A DNA stretch of 64,000 nucleotides from Selenomonas sp. AE3005 (GTDB lineage: Bacteria; Bacillota; Negativicutes; Selenomonadales; Selenomonadaceae): NCBI RefSeq assembly GCF_905233635.1, contig NZ_CAJODG010000002.1, forward strand, positions 1-64,000, given 5' to 3'. The position numbers and the translations under genes are program-made. The notes below the pieces were generated by a model. It searched no databases. It had not been told where the DNA came from and worked only from the letters and a program-made list of their open reading frames with translations. Shown here one piece after another: positions 25,914 through 33,681 of the stretch (its first letter is position 1; every line of letters begins with the position of its first letter).

Positions 25914-26929
25914 TCGTCAGCGTTTTCCAGAATGCGGATTTCGTTGCGCATAATGTATTTTTCCCGTTCGGGCTTGATGCCGTTTACCAGATAATCAAAG
26001 ACCACCTGCATGGCCCGGCGCCCCTGCTGGCGTGGGTGCTGGTAGATGGCGGCTTGAATGATGTGCTGGCGCATCATGCGGATAGTGGAGGGGATGGTGT
26101 CAAATACTACCATGATGATATCGCGGCGTTTCTGTGCGACGACGGCCCGGGCGGCACCATAGGCTCCGGCGGAAATAACGAACAGGGCATTGGTTTCGGG
26201 ATGCTCTGTCAAAAGCCGCTGGGTTTCCTCATAAGAAATAATATCGTCATCGTTGTTTTCACGCACGCCCATAAGTTGGAAATCGGCATTTTTTTCGAGA
26301 ACCTCCAAGAATCCTTTGAGACGTTCACGGTGCCCCTGCATGCTCTTGGAACCCATCAGCACACCGGCATGAATGCCCGGCGGTGCAATCATGTTCAGCA
26401 GTGCGCCGGCCGTACGTCCTCCCTGCAGGTAGTCGCTGCCGACATAACAGTGACGGCGGCAGGAATCGACATCGTTGTTAATGGTGACAACGAATACTCC
26501 CTGGTCAACTAAACTGTCGAGCTTGTGAATGATGCGTTCGTCATTTACAGGATTGATGATGAGGGCGTTGACGCTTTGGGCCAGTTCGTCGATAATGCCG
26601 CATTGTTCATCGACATTAAAGCCGCGCATACTGCGCCAGAGAATTTTCATGCCGTAGTTTTCGTACTTGATGGCGGCTTTGCGCATAGGCAGGAGTACGT
26701 CATCGAAGAAGGGCACGCCATCGGAGGCGATAAGCACGCCGACAATGGGATTCTTTTTACGGGCTGCCAGAGCTTTGCCAGCCGGGTTGGGCTGATAGTT
26801 CAGCTGACGGGCGGTATTTAGTATGAGCTGCCGTTTTTCGGGTTTTACATTGCCACGGTTATTGAGGACGCGGTCTACGGTGCCGCGGGAAACACCACAT
26901 ATTTCGGCTATTTGTTTTATAGTTACCAT
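25910..26929 (-). CDS. LacI-family sugar-responsive regulator
   Basis: The 339-residue protein has a LacI helix-turn-helix (TIKQIAEICGVSRGTVDRVL) at residues 3-22, the hinge NYQPNPAGKALAARKK, and a periplasmic-binding-protein-like effector domain. The effector domain contains VDRVLNNRGNVKPEKR and PVNDERIIHKLDSLVDQGV-type ligand segments, similar to sugar-binding proteins. Start 26929 is preferred because AGAGGTGA precedes it. It is divergent from the ABC sugar importer. A palindromic operator of the family type lies in its own upstream region and in front of both sugar operons. Confidence 0.9.
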   Translation of the reverse strand: MVTIKQIAEICGVSRGTVDRVLNNRGNVKPEKRQLILNTARQLNYQPNPAGKALAARKKNPIVGVLIASDGVPFFDDVLLPMRKAAIKYENYGMKILWRSMRGFNVDEQCGIIDELAQSVNALIINPVNDERIIHKLDSLVDQGVFVVTINNDVDSCRRHCYVGSDYLQGGRTAGALLNMIAPPGIHAGVLMGSKSMQGHRERLKGFLEVLEKNADFQLMGVRENNDDDIISYEETQRLLTEHPETNALFVISAGAYGAARAVVAQKRRDIIMVVFDTIPSTIRMMRQHIIQAAIYQHPRQQGRRAMQVVFDYLVNGIKPEREKYIMRNEIRILENADE

Positions 26930-27011
26930 AAATGTCACCTCTATTCGTATATAATTACACACTATAACCATTAAGAGCTGACTTATAATTTCGTTATAGG
27001 ACTGTGCTAAT

Positions 27012-27025
27012 CCTGCTCGAGCACA
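27012..27025. promoter_or_regulatory. LacI-type operator, site 2
   Basis: CCTGCTCGAGCACA contains the perfect palindrome TGCTCGAGCA and matches the ideal operator at 12 of 14 positions. It is embedded in a wider inverted repeat, ACTGTGCT (27001-27008) and AGCACAGT (27020-27027). It lies upstream of the lacI-family gene, so it may mediate autoregulation. Confidence 0.55.
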
Positions 27026-27117
27026 GTTAAAAATTTTTACTGGCAATAAGAAAATAAATTTTTGCTAGTAAAAACAGGCTCGGAAATGCTGGGAAGTATT
27101 GTAAAGACTGGCTTTCT

Positions 27118-27131
27118 GGTGTTCGGGCACA
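27118..27131. promoter_or_regulatory. LacI-type operator, site 3 (weak)
   Basis: GGTGTTCGGGCACA matches the ideal operator at 11 of 14 positions. It lies 55 bases upstream of the -35 box of the importer operon, 100 bases from site 2, a spacing that could allow looping. Confidence 0.4.
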
Positions 27132-27185
27132 TGAGAGCGAATAAGAAGAAAACGTTGCTAAACAAAAACAAAGAATAAAAATATA

Positions 27186-27214
27186 TTGACAATTCCCGCT
27201 TTAGAGTGTATTGT
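27186..27214 (+). promoter_or_regulatory. Sigma-A promoter of the sugar ABC importer operon
   Basis: TTGACA (27186-27191) and TATTGT (27209-27214) are 17 bases apart, giving a leader of about 270 bases before the binding-protein gene. A cre-like AGAAAACGTTGCTA (27148-27161) precedes it but matches the CcpA consensus only partly. Nothing else firm was seen in the 561-base gap. Confidence 0.7.
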
Positions 27215-27490
27215 AATACTCAGAGGAATAAACGGCTTTGGAACAAGGAAGTAGGGGGTTGTAACCGATGAAGGCCATGCTGGTTGCTTTATTGTCTGAT
27301 TTTTGGCAATTGGCGTGATTGTTTTTATCTTTTCCGTGCACGAGAACAGAAAACGGGAAAAACGGTGCAGCTGACAACAAATGAGAAACCACTCTGAAGA
27401 AGTGAGGTGGACAGATGTGAGGGCCGGTTTCTGACAAAGCCTGTAAAAAATGTACTGATTGACAGTGCTAATGGCAAAGGAGACGAAAAC

Positions 27491-28513
27491 ATGAAAAAGA
27501 TCATTGCATTACTTTTGGCAGCAGCTATGATGATCGTTGTTGCCGGATGTGGCGGCGGCGACCAGGCTGCCAGCAAAGGCGGCAACTCTGGTTCAGGCAG
27601 CAAGCAGATAACGATGGGCTTTTCACAGATCGGAGCGGAATCCGAGTGGAGAACAGCCAACACCGAATCCATCAAGCAGGCAGCCAAGGATGCAGGTATC
27701 AACCTGCAGTTCTCTGATGCGCAGCAGAAACAGGAAAACCAGATTAAGGCAATCCGTTCTTTCATCGCACAGGGTGTTGATATCATTGCTTTTGTTCCTA
27801 TCGTTGAAACTGGTTGGGACACCGTCCTCAAAGAGGCAAAAGATGCCAAGATTCCGGTTGTCGTTGTTGACCGTGATGTAAAACTCAGTGATGATTCCCT
27901 CTATGTAGCTAAAATCGGTACTGACTCCATCAAGGAAGGCAATAACGTCTTTAAATGGATTGATGAGTACATGACCAAAGAAAAGAAGACTCCGCGTGAT
28001 GGCGGCAGCCAGTACAATGTCGTAGTTCTCGAAGGCACTGTTGGTTCTTCTGTAGCTATCCGCCGTCAGGAAGGTTTCAAAGATGCTCTGTCTAAATCCG
28101 CTAATGCAGGCAAGTACAATATCCTCGCCTCTCAGACCGGTGAATTCACGCGTCAGAAAGGCCAGGAAGTTATGGAATCCTTCCTCAAATCCTATGGTCC
28201 GAAAATTGATATCCTGTTCGCACACAACGATGATATGGCCCTGGGTGCTATTCAGGCAATCGAAAAAGCTGGCCTGAAACCCGGCAAAGATATCACGATT
28301 ATCTCCATCGATGGCGTAAAAGGCATGTTCCAGGCCATGATTGATGGCAAAGCAAACTGCACGGTTGAATGCAACCCCCTGCAGGGACCGCTGCTCATGG
28401 AAACTGCTAAGAAGATTCTCGCTGGCGAGAAAGTAGAAAAACTCGTTTATGTTGACGAAGGCGTATTCCCAGCAGATGTTGCAGCCAAGACTCTTCCGGA
28501 ACGTAAATACTAA
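27491..28513 (+). CDS. Sugar ABC importer, substrate-binding lipoprotein (YtfQ-like)
   Basis: The 340-residue protein starts with a lipoprotein signal (LLAAAMMIVVAGCGGG), so Cys21 or its neighbour would be lipidated. The mature domain is a type-1 periplasmic binding protein. Blocks such as MGFSQIGAESEWRTA, DAQQKQENQIKAIRSFIAQG and EFTRQKGQEVMESFLKS closely resemble E. coli YtfQ, the galactofuranose-binding protein. A furanose-form sugar is therefore likely; the neighbouring arabinose genes make arabinofuranose an alternative. The ATG at 27491 follows AAAGGAGA. A terminator separates it from the ATPase gene. Confidence 0.92.
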   Translation: MKKIIALLLAAAMMIVVAGCGGGDQAASKGGNSGSGSKQITMGFSQIGAESEWRTANTESIKQAAKDAGINLQFSDAQQKQENQIKAIRSFIAQGVDIIAFVPIVETGWDTVLKEAKDAKIPVVVVDRDVKLSDDSLYVAKIGTDSIKEGNNVFKWIDEYMTKEKKTPRDGGSQYNVVVLEGTVGSSVAIRRQEGFKDALSKSANAGKYNILASQTGEFTRQKGQEVMESFLKSYGPKIDILFAHNDDMALGAIQAIEKAGLKPGKDITIISIDGVKGMFQAMIDGKANCTVECNPLQGPLLMETAKKILAGEKVEKLVYVDEGVFPADVAAKTLPERKY

Positions 28514-28553
28514 TTTCCGGATCTATATCTTAGAAGATGCAGTTTAGGATAAA

Positions 28554-28598
28554 TAGCCGCGCCCGTAAGTCGTATGAATGCGGACGCGGCTGTTTTTA
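28554..28598 (+). terminator. Intercistronic intrinsic terminator after the binding-protein gene
   Basis: AGCCGCG-C-CCG pairs with CGG-A-CGCGGCT around a loop, followed by GTTTTTAT. It lies 40 bases after the binding-protein stop codon and before the ATPase gene. Partial termination here would make the binding protein more abundant than the membrane subunits. Confidence 0.85.
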
Positions 28599-28672
28599 TA
28601 AATAATTATATTATGTTTATAGCATTTATTCATTTATTGAAAGTTTAATTTTCCGTGTTAGGAGTGAAGATT

Positions 28673-30181
28673 ATGGCACAAGCTCTATTGGAAATGCGCT
28701 ATATAGATAAGGTATTCCCAGGGGTCAGGGCCCTGTCAAAAGTTAATTTCACGCTCCGTGCCGGGGAAATCCATTCCCTGATGGGGGAAAACGGTGCGGG
28801 AAAGTCAACGCTGGTCAAGGTACTCACCGGGGTGTATCAGCGTGACGGTGGTACTATCCTCATGAACGGCAAGGCCATTTCGCCCAAAACACCGAAAGAG
28901 GCACAGGAATGTGGTATTTCCACGGTGTATCAGGAAGTCAACCTATGTTCTAATTTGACGGTGGCGGAAAATATCTTCATTGGCCGTGAGCCGAAAAAAC
29001 ACGGCTTTATTGATTGGAAAACAATAAACAGACGCTCAGAGGAACTGTTGGCGAAACTGGATGTACATATAAATGTAACAAAAACTCTTGATAACTATTC
29101 GGTGGCCTTGCAGCAGATGATTGCTATTGCCCGTGCCATCGATGTCGATGCCAAAATTCTGATTCTCGATGAGCCGACTTCGTCGCTCAATGAGGAGGAA
29201 ACGGCGCATTTGTTTAAGATAATGCGCCAGCTGCAGAAACAGGGTATGGGCATTGTCTTTATCTCCCATTTCCTCGACCAGATATATGAGATTTGCGACC
29301 ATATTACGGTATTGCGCAATGGCGAACTGGTAGGCTCCTACGAGGTGGCCAAGCTGCCGCGGCTGGAACTGATTGCCAAGATGGTGGGCAAGGAACTCAG
29401 CGATGTCAAGGATATGGATAAATTTGCGGAAAAGAGCACGCCGGCGCAGGAAGTATTCCTCGATGCCCAGAAAATTGGGGCTGTGGGCAAGCTGCGTGAG
29501 GTTGATGTGACTATTCACAAGGGCGAGGTTATCGGCTTTGCCGGGCTGCTGGGCTCCGGCCGTACGGAAACCGCCGAAATGCTGTTTGGTATTGACCAGA
29601 TCAGCAAGGGCTCTATCAGTATCAATGGCAAGAAGGTAAATCTTAAGAACCCTATGGACGCAATGGAGCAGAAAATCGGTTTTTGTCCGGAGGACCGCAA
29701 ATTGTCGGGGATTATCGGTGACCTGTCCGTACGGGAAAACATTATCCTGGCCATGCAGGCCAAGGACGGTATCATGCGTCATATTCCTTATGAGGAACAG
29801 TGCAAAATTGCTGATGACTGCATAAAACTGTTGAAAATCAAGGTTTCTGACCGGGAACAGCTGGTCAAGAACCTGTCAGGCGGCAACCAGCAGAAGGTCA
29901 TTATTGCCCGGTGGCTGGCGACGCAGCCGAACCTGCTGATACTCGATGAACCAACGCGCGGCATCGATGTCGGCACCAAGACGGAAATCCAGAAAATGGC
30001 CATTTCGCTGGCAAAACAGCGTGGCATGTCAGTGGTCTTTATCTCCTCGGAGATGGACGAGATGATACGTACCTGTACCAAGCTCATCGTCATGCGCGAC
30101 CGCCGCAAGGTGGCAGAGCTTACGGGCAGCGATATTAGTTCTGATGGCGTCATGAAAGCAATTGCAGGAGGTGCAGCCTGA
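28673..30181 (+). CDS. Sugar ABC importer, double ATP-binding subunit (YtfR-like)
   Basis: The 502-residue protein has two ABC domains in one chain. The first has an intact Walker A (GENGAGKST) near residue 38 and Walker B ILILDEPTSSL. The second has the degenerate Walker A GLLGSGRTE typical of this carbohydrate importer class, the signature LSGGNQQKV, and LILDEPTRGIDVG. It energises sugar import at the inner membrane. TTAGGAGTG precedes the ATG at 28673. The stop codon overlaps the start of the next gene by one base (TGATG). Confidence 0.95.
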   Translation: MAQALLEMRYIDKVFPGVRALSKVNFTLRAGEIHSLMGENGAGKSTLVKVLTGVYQRDGGTILMNGKAISPKTPKEAQECGISTVYQEVNLCSNLTVAENIFIGREPKKHGFIDWKTINRRSEELLAKLDVHINVTKTLDNYSVALQQMIAIARAIDVDAKILILDEPTSSLNEEETAHLFKIMRQLQKQGMGIVFISHFLDQIYEICDHITVLRNGELVGSYEVAKLPRLELIAKMVGKELSDVKDMDKFAEKSTPAQEVFLDAQKIGAVGKLREVDVTIHKGEVIGFAGLLGSGRTETAEMLFGIDQISKGSISINGKKVNLKNPMDAMEQKIGFCPEDRKLSGIIGDLSVRENIILAMQAKDGIMRHIPYEEQCKIADDCIKLLKIKVSDREQLVKNLSGGNQQKVIIARWLATQPNLLILDEPTRGIDVGTKTEIQKMAISLAKQRGMSVVFISSEMDEMIRTCTKLIVMRDRRKVAELTGSDISSDGVMKAIAGGAA

Positions 30182-31251
30182 TGGATATGCTGAAAAAGTT
30201 TACAGCAAGCTCGCTGTTTTTGCCGGTGGTAGCGCTGTTGGTACTGCTGGTATTTAATACGATTTTTGTTGATGGATTCCTGACGATACAACTGACTGAG
30301 GATGGCCGGTTGTATGGACGCCTTATTGATATCCTTAATCGTTCCTGTTCGTTGATTATTTTGGCCTTGGGCATGACCTTCGTCATTGCGACCAGTGGTA
30401 TTGATATTTCCGTAGGTGCAGTGGTGGCTATCTCGGCGGCTGTGGTATGTACGCTGATTGGCGGCCGTGGCGATGGTGTGGCACAAATGCCGATGGCAGC
30501 AGCCATGCTGGCCGCTGTAGGCGTTGGTGTCCTCTGCGGCATGTGGAATGGCCTGCTGGTGGCCAAGTTCAAGATTCAGGCTGTGGTAGCCACGCTGATT
30601 CTGATGACGGCCGGCCGTGGTATTGCCCAGCTGATGACCGAAGGACAGATTATTACGGTTTATTATAAACCCTTTGAGTATATTGCCGGTTTCCTGCCGG
30701 GAGTGCCCCTGCCGACAAATATCTTCATCGCCCTGGCGATGGTGCTGCTGGTGGCCCTGCTGATGAAAAAGACCAGTATCGGCCTGTTTGTGCAGTCAGT
30801 AGGTATCAATCCGACGGCGGCGCGTTATGCCGGTATCAATGTCACGCTGGTAATTTTCCTCGTGTATGCGTTTTCTGGTCTGTGCGCAGGTGTTTCGGGG
30901 CTTATCGAAAGCTCCCTGATCAGGGCAGCAGATGCCAATAATGCCGGCCTCAACATGGAAATGGACGCTATTCTGGCAGTAGCTTTGGGCGGTACGCTGC
31001 TTTCCGGCGGCAAGTTTTACATTGGCGGTTCGGTCATTGGTGCCATTACCATTCAGACATTGACGACAACTATGTATGCTTTGGGCGTATCGGCAGACCA
31101 GCTGCCGGTGGTAAAGGCTATTGCCGTTATTATCATCTGCCTGATTCAGTCCAAGAAAGCACAGGAACTTTTCGACGCCTGGAAAGCACGGCGGGCAGGA
31201 AATGCGCGCCCAAAAAAGTTGGTTGATGGAAAGGTGGTGGAACAGGCATGA
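30181..31251 (+). CDS. Sugar ABC importer permease 1 (YtfT-like)
   Basis: The 356-residue protein has about nine hydrophobic helices and the BPD_transp_2 permease pattern, including LIILALGMTFVIATSGIDISVGAVVA near residues 57-82. It forms half of the transmembrane channel of the importer. It starts within the stop codon of the ATPase gene and overlaps the next permease by four bases, so all three membrane-complex genes are translationally coupled. The C-terminal tail is lysine- and arginine-rich and cytoplasmic. Confidence 0.93.
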   Translation: MDMLKKFTASSLFLPVVALLVLLVFNTIFVDGFLTIQLTEDGRLYGRLIDILNRSCSLIILALGMTFVIATSGIDISVGAVVAISAAVVCTLIGGRGDGVAQMPMAAAMLAAVGVGVLCGMWNGLLVAKFKIQAVVATLILMTAGRGIAQLMTEGQIITVYYKPFEYIAGFLPGVPLPTNIFIALAMVLLVALLMKKTSIGLFVQSVGINPTAARYAGINVTLVIFLVYAFSGLCAGVSGLIESSLIRAADANNAGLNMEMDAILAVALGGTLLSGGKFYIGGSVIGAITIQTLTTTMYALGVSADQLPVVKAIAVIIICLIQSKKAQELFDAWKARRAGNARPKKLVDGKVVEQA

Positions 31252-32288
31252 GAAACAAACTGAATGACATCATAGCCTCAAAATATTTCTCCTTCTTCGT
31301 TACGGTACTGCTGTTTGCCGCGCTCTATGGCGCAGGTATAGCTTTGTATAAGGGCTTTATGCGGCCACAGGTATTTCTTAACCTGTTCATCGATAATGCG
31401 GCTCTGATTATTATCACGGTGGGGATTACCTTCACCTTGATTATTGCCGGAATTGACTTGTCAGTGGGTGCGGTGCTCGCGCTGGTCTGCATGGTGCTGG
31501 CGTGGCTGCTGGCCAACACAGGCCTGCCTCTGGGGCTGTGTGTACTCATCGTCATGGTTATGGGGACAGCGTTTGGTGCTGCCCAGGGGTATATTATTTC
31601 CAAATTTGATTTACAGCCGTTCATCATTACACTGGCAGGTATGTTCTTCTGCCGCGGCCTGACGGCCGTTATTTCCCAGGATACGATTCAGATTGAAAAT
31701 CCCACCTGGGTGGCACTGGCCAGCTATCGTGTTGATGTAGGTGTCGGCTTTATTTCCATCGGTGCTATTGTAGCTTTGCTGACCATTGTGGTCGCCGCTA
31801 TTGTGCTCGGCTTTACGAAATTTGGCCGCACGGTTTTTGCTATCGGCGGCAGTGAATCCTCGGCATCGCTGATGGGCCTGCCGGTGTTCCGCACAAAAGT
31901 CATGGTCTATGCCATTTCCGGTTTTTGCTCTTCGTTGGGCGGCCTGGCCTACAGCCTTATCATGCTGACCGGCTATAATCTGCATGGTCTGGGCATGGAA
32001 ATGGATGCCATTGCGTCCTCCGTCATCGGCGGCACGCTGCTGACCGGTGGTGTGGGCTTTATCCCCGGCGCCTTGGTCGGCGTACTGATTCAGGGCGTTA
32101 TCCTGACCTTTATCAGTTTCCAGGGGACGCTTTCGGCCTGGTGGACAAAGATTGTGGTCGGTGCGCTGCTCTTTGTCTTTATCATTATGCAGGCGTTCAT
32201 TACGGAACAGAAGAGCAAACTCTCGTCCAAGAGTTCCATGGAGGACAGCGGTACTCCGCCCGCCAAGGCGGCGCCTGGTTTGCAATAA
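31248..32288 (+). CDS. Sugar ABC importer permease 2 (YjfF-like)
   Basis: The 346-residue protein is the second BPD_transp_2 permease, with IITVGITFTLIIAGIDLSVGAVLALV near residues 48-73 and GMEMDAIASSVIGGTLLTGG later. Two different permeases in tandem after a binding protein and a double ATPase reproduce the ytfQ-ytfR-ytfT-yjfF gene order. It starts by ATGA overlap with permease 1 and ends at a strong terminator. Confidence 0.93.
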   Translation: MRNKLNDIIASKYFSFFVTVLLFAALYGAGIALYKGFMRPQVFLNLFIDNAALIIITVGITFTLIIAGIDLSVGAVLALVCMVLAWLLANTGLPLGLCVLIVMVMGTAFGAAQGYIISKFDLQPFIITLAGMFFCRGLTAVISQDTIQIENPTWVALASYRVDVGVGFISIGAIVALLTIVVAAIVLGFTKFGRTVFAIGGSESSASLMGLPVFRTKVMVYAISGFCSSLGGLAYSLIMLTGYNLHGLGMEMDAIASSVIGGTLLTGGVGFIPGALVGVLIQGVILTFISFQGTLSAWWTKIVVGALLFVFIIMQAFITEQKSKLSSKSSMEDSGTPPAKAAPGLQ

Positions 32289-32333
32289 AAGAGAATACGT
32301 TAAAGGGATGTGAAATGCTCCCTTGCTGGCTGG

Positions 32334-32369
32334 AAAGTCCGTTGACGTAAATTGTCAACGGACTTTTTC
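32334..32369 (+). terminator. Intrinsic terminator of the sugar importer operon
   Basis: AAAGTCCGTTGAC pairs perfectly with GTCAACGGACTTT around a seven-base loop and is followed by TTTTT. Confidence 0.92.
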
Positions 32370-32467
32370 ACGTTCTTTTCATTTTCTTCTACACTTTTTT
32401 CAATCCCATGGATATAAAGAACAGAAAGAAAAAAATAAAAAATCTAAATTATAGGAGGTCGATTAAA

Positions 32468-32821
32468 ATGACAGCAGCAATGAAACTCAAAAATGCCGGG
32501 ATGGTTTTGGATGATGCACAGTTGGAACAGGTAACTGGCGGCTTGGGGATTGGTACAGTACTTGGCTGCCTCTACAACGCAGGAAAAACTTATATGTCGG
32601 TATATAAGGAAACCAAAGCCTTAATAAATTCACCAGAATATAAAAAGATGAGTGACGAGCAGAAAAACAAAGCCATCGGCGTAATCTTCGCTGATAATGT
32701 AGCTTTCGGGGCAATGCTGGGCTGCGGCTTAGGTGTTGTATATGCACAGACCAAATGGCGTTTTGCTGGTGTATCGGATAAACTTCGTAAGGGCATCGAA
32801 GATATGATGAAAAATAATTAA
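32468..32821 (+). CDS. Double-glycine leader peptide, paralogue 1 (bacteriocin-like)
   Basis: The 117-residue product begins with a 25-residue double-glycine leader whose end, LDDAQLEQVTGG, fits C39-peptidase ABC transporter substrates. The predicted mature part is 92 residues, alternating charged helices with a glycine-rich hydrophobic stretch, FGAMLGCGLGVVYAQ, that has GxxxG spacing, and ending in TKWRFAGVSD. Start 32468 lies directly after AGGAGG; an earlier start would break the leader pattern. A paralogue follows after 30 bases. No transporter, immunity or modification gene is nearby, so activity is unknown. Confidence 0.8.
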   Translation: MTAAMKLKNAGMVLDDAQLEQVTGGLGIGTVLGCLYNAGKTYMSVYKETKALINSPEYKKMSDEQKNKAIGVIFADNVAFGAMLGCGLGVVYAQTKWRFAGVSDKLRKGIEDMMKNN

Positions 32822-32851
32822 ATGACGGCATAAAGAGAAAGGGTGTATAAA

Positions 32852-33202
32852 ATGACGGAAACAATCAAGCTAAAAAATACAGGTATGGTTCTAAGTGAGG
32901 GACAGTTGGATACCGTTACCGGCGGAATTGGTGTAGAGGCTGTCGTCGGGGCATTAAAAACAGCAATTATTACGGGCATGGACGTGTATAAAGAAGTAAA
33001 GAATCTGGTTAATTCTAAGGCATACGCCTCCATGACTGACAAAGAGAAAAACAAAGCCATCGGAAAAATCTTTGCCAATAACGTACCTTTCGGTATAATG
33101 GTCGGTGCTGGTGCCGGCCTGATATACGCACAAACAAAATGGCGTTTTGCCGGCGTATCGGATGCAGTACGTGAAGGTGCGGAAAAACTTCTAAAAGCAT
33201 AA
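32852..33202 (+). CDS. Double-glycine leader peptide, paralogue 2 (bacteriocin-like)
   Basis: The 116-residue product has a 25-residue leader ending LSEGQLDTVTGG, the same length as in paralogue 1. The 91-residue mature parts align without gaps, and my hand count gives about 52 identities of 91. YAQTKWRFAGVSD, KNKAIG and VYKE are invariant. The hydrophobic stretch FGIMVGAGAGLIYAQ keeps the glycine spacing. The ribosome site is AAAGGGTG. Both genes share one operon, bounded by terminators on each side, which suggests a two-component secreted product. Confidence 0.8.
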   Translation: MTETIKLKNTGMVLSEGQLDTVTGGIGVEAVVGALKTAIITGMDVYKEVKNLVNSKAYASMTDKEKNKAIGKIFANNVPFGIMVGAGAGLIYAQTKWRFAGVSDAVREGAEKLLKA

Positions 33203-33209
33203 TGAATAT

Positions 33210-33252
33210 GTCCCTTAATCTGACTAATACAGGCAGGTTAAGGGACTGTTTT
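33210..33252 (+). terminator. Intrinsic terminator of the peptide pair
   Basis: GTCCCTTAATCTG pairs with CAGGTTAAGGGAC around a short loop, followed by TGTTTT. In the following gap there is a short palindrome, ATGCTATAGCAT, near 33316, of unknown role. Confidence 0.85.
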
Positions 33253-33471
33253 ATAAAAATTTCCTCCATTATGGGGGAGATTTTCTTTTTTTAGCGAACA
33301 ATTACATTAAGGGATATGCTATAGCATGCTGTTTATGTATACATTACTTATATTTACATAAATGGTAGATTTTTATACAAAAGTCTGTTATGATGTAAAA
33401 GTATATAAGCAATAAGCATATTTAGTATGTAAATTGAATCATATTTATCTGTGTAATTGGAGGCGGAGTTT

Positions 33472-33681
33472 ATGAAAGCGGAGATTAGCGTCAAGTTGGC
33501 GCGGTGCAAGGGATGTGGAATATGCGCAGCCTTTTGTCCTAAGTCAGTGCTGGCCATAGATGAGCTGGGCAAGGTACAGGTGGCCAATCCGGAGGCTTGT
33601 ATCGGTTGTGGTCAGTGTGAGCTGCGTTGTCCGGATTATGCAATATTTGTGGATAAAGTTGCAAAGGGGGGCGCGGCATGA
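33472..33681 (+). CDS. 2-oxoacid:ferredoxin oxidoreductase, delta (2[4Fe-4S] ferredoxin) subunit
   Basis: The 69-residue protein is a two-cluster ferredoxin with CKGCGICAAFCPKSV and CIGCGQCELRCP. In the four-subunit KorDABC/PorDABC enzymes this subunit passes electrons from the catalytic core. It overlaps the alpha subunit gene by four bases. Start 33472 follows GGAGG; a slightly longer form from 33457 lacks a ribosome site. Confidence 0.93.
   Translation: MKAEISVKLARCKGCGICAAFCPKSVLAIDELGKVQVANPEACIGCGQCELRCPDYAIFVDKVAKGGAA

Noticed and set aside
27268..27318. Possible 16-codon leader peptide with a GGGGG ribosome site before the importer operon
   Set aside because: The frame is very short and a hydrophobic, lysine/arginine-tailed stretch continues only in another frame, so it would need a frameshift. 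Too little to call a gene.
33300..33471. CRISPR-like AT-rich repeats before the oxidoreductase operon
   Set aside because: Only scattered AT-rich words and one short palindrome are present; there are no regularly spaced repeats and no cas genes.
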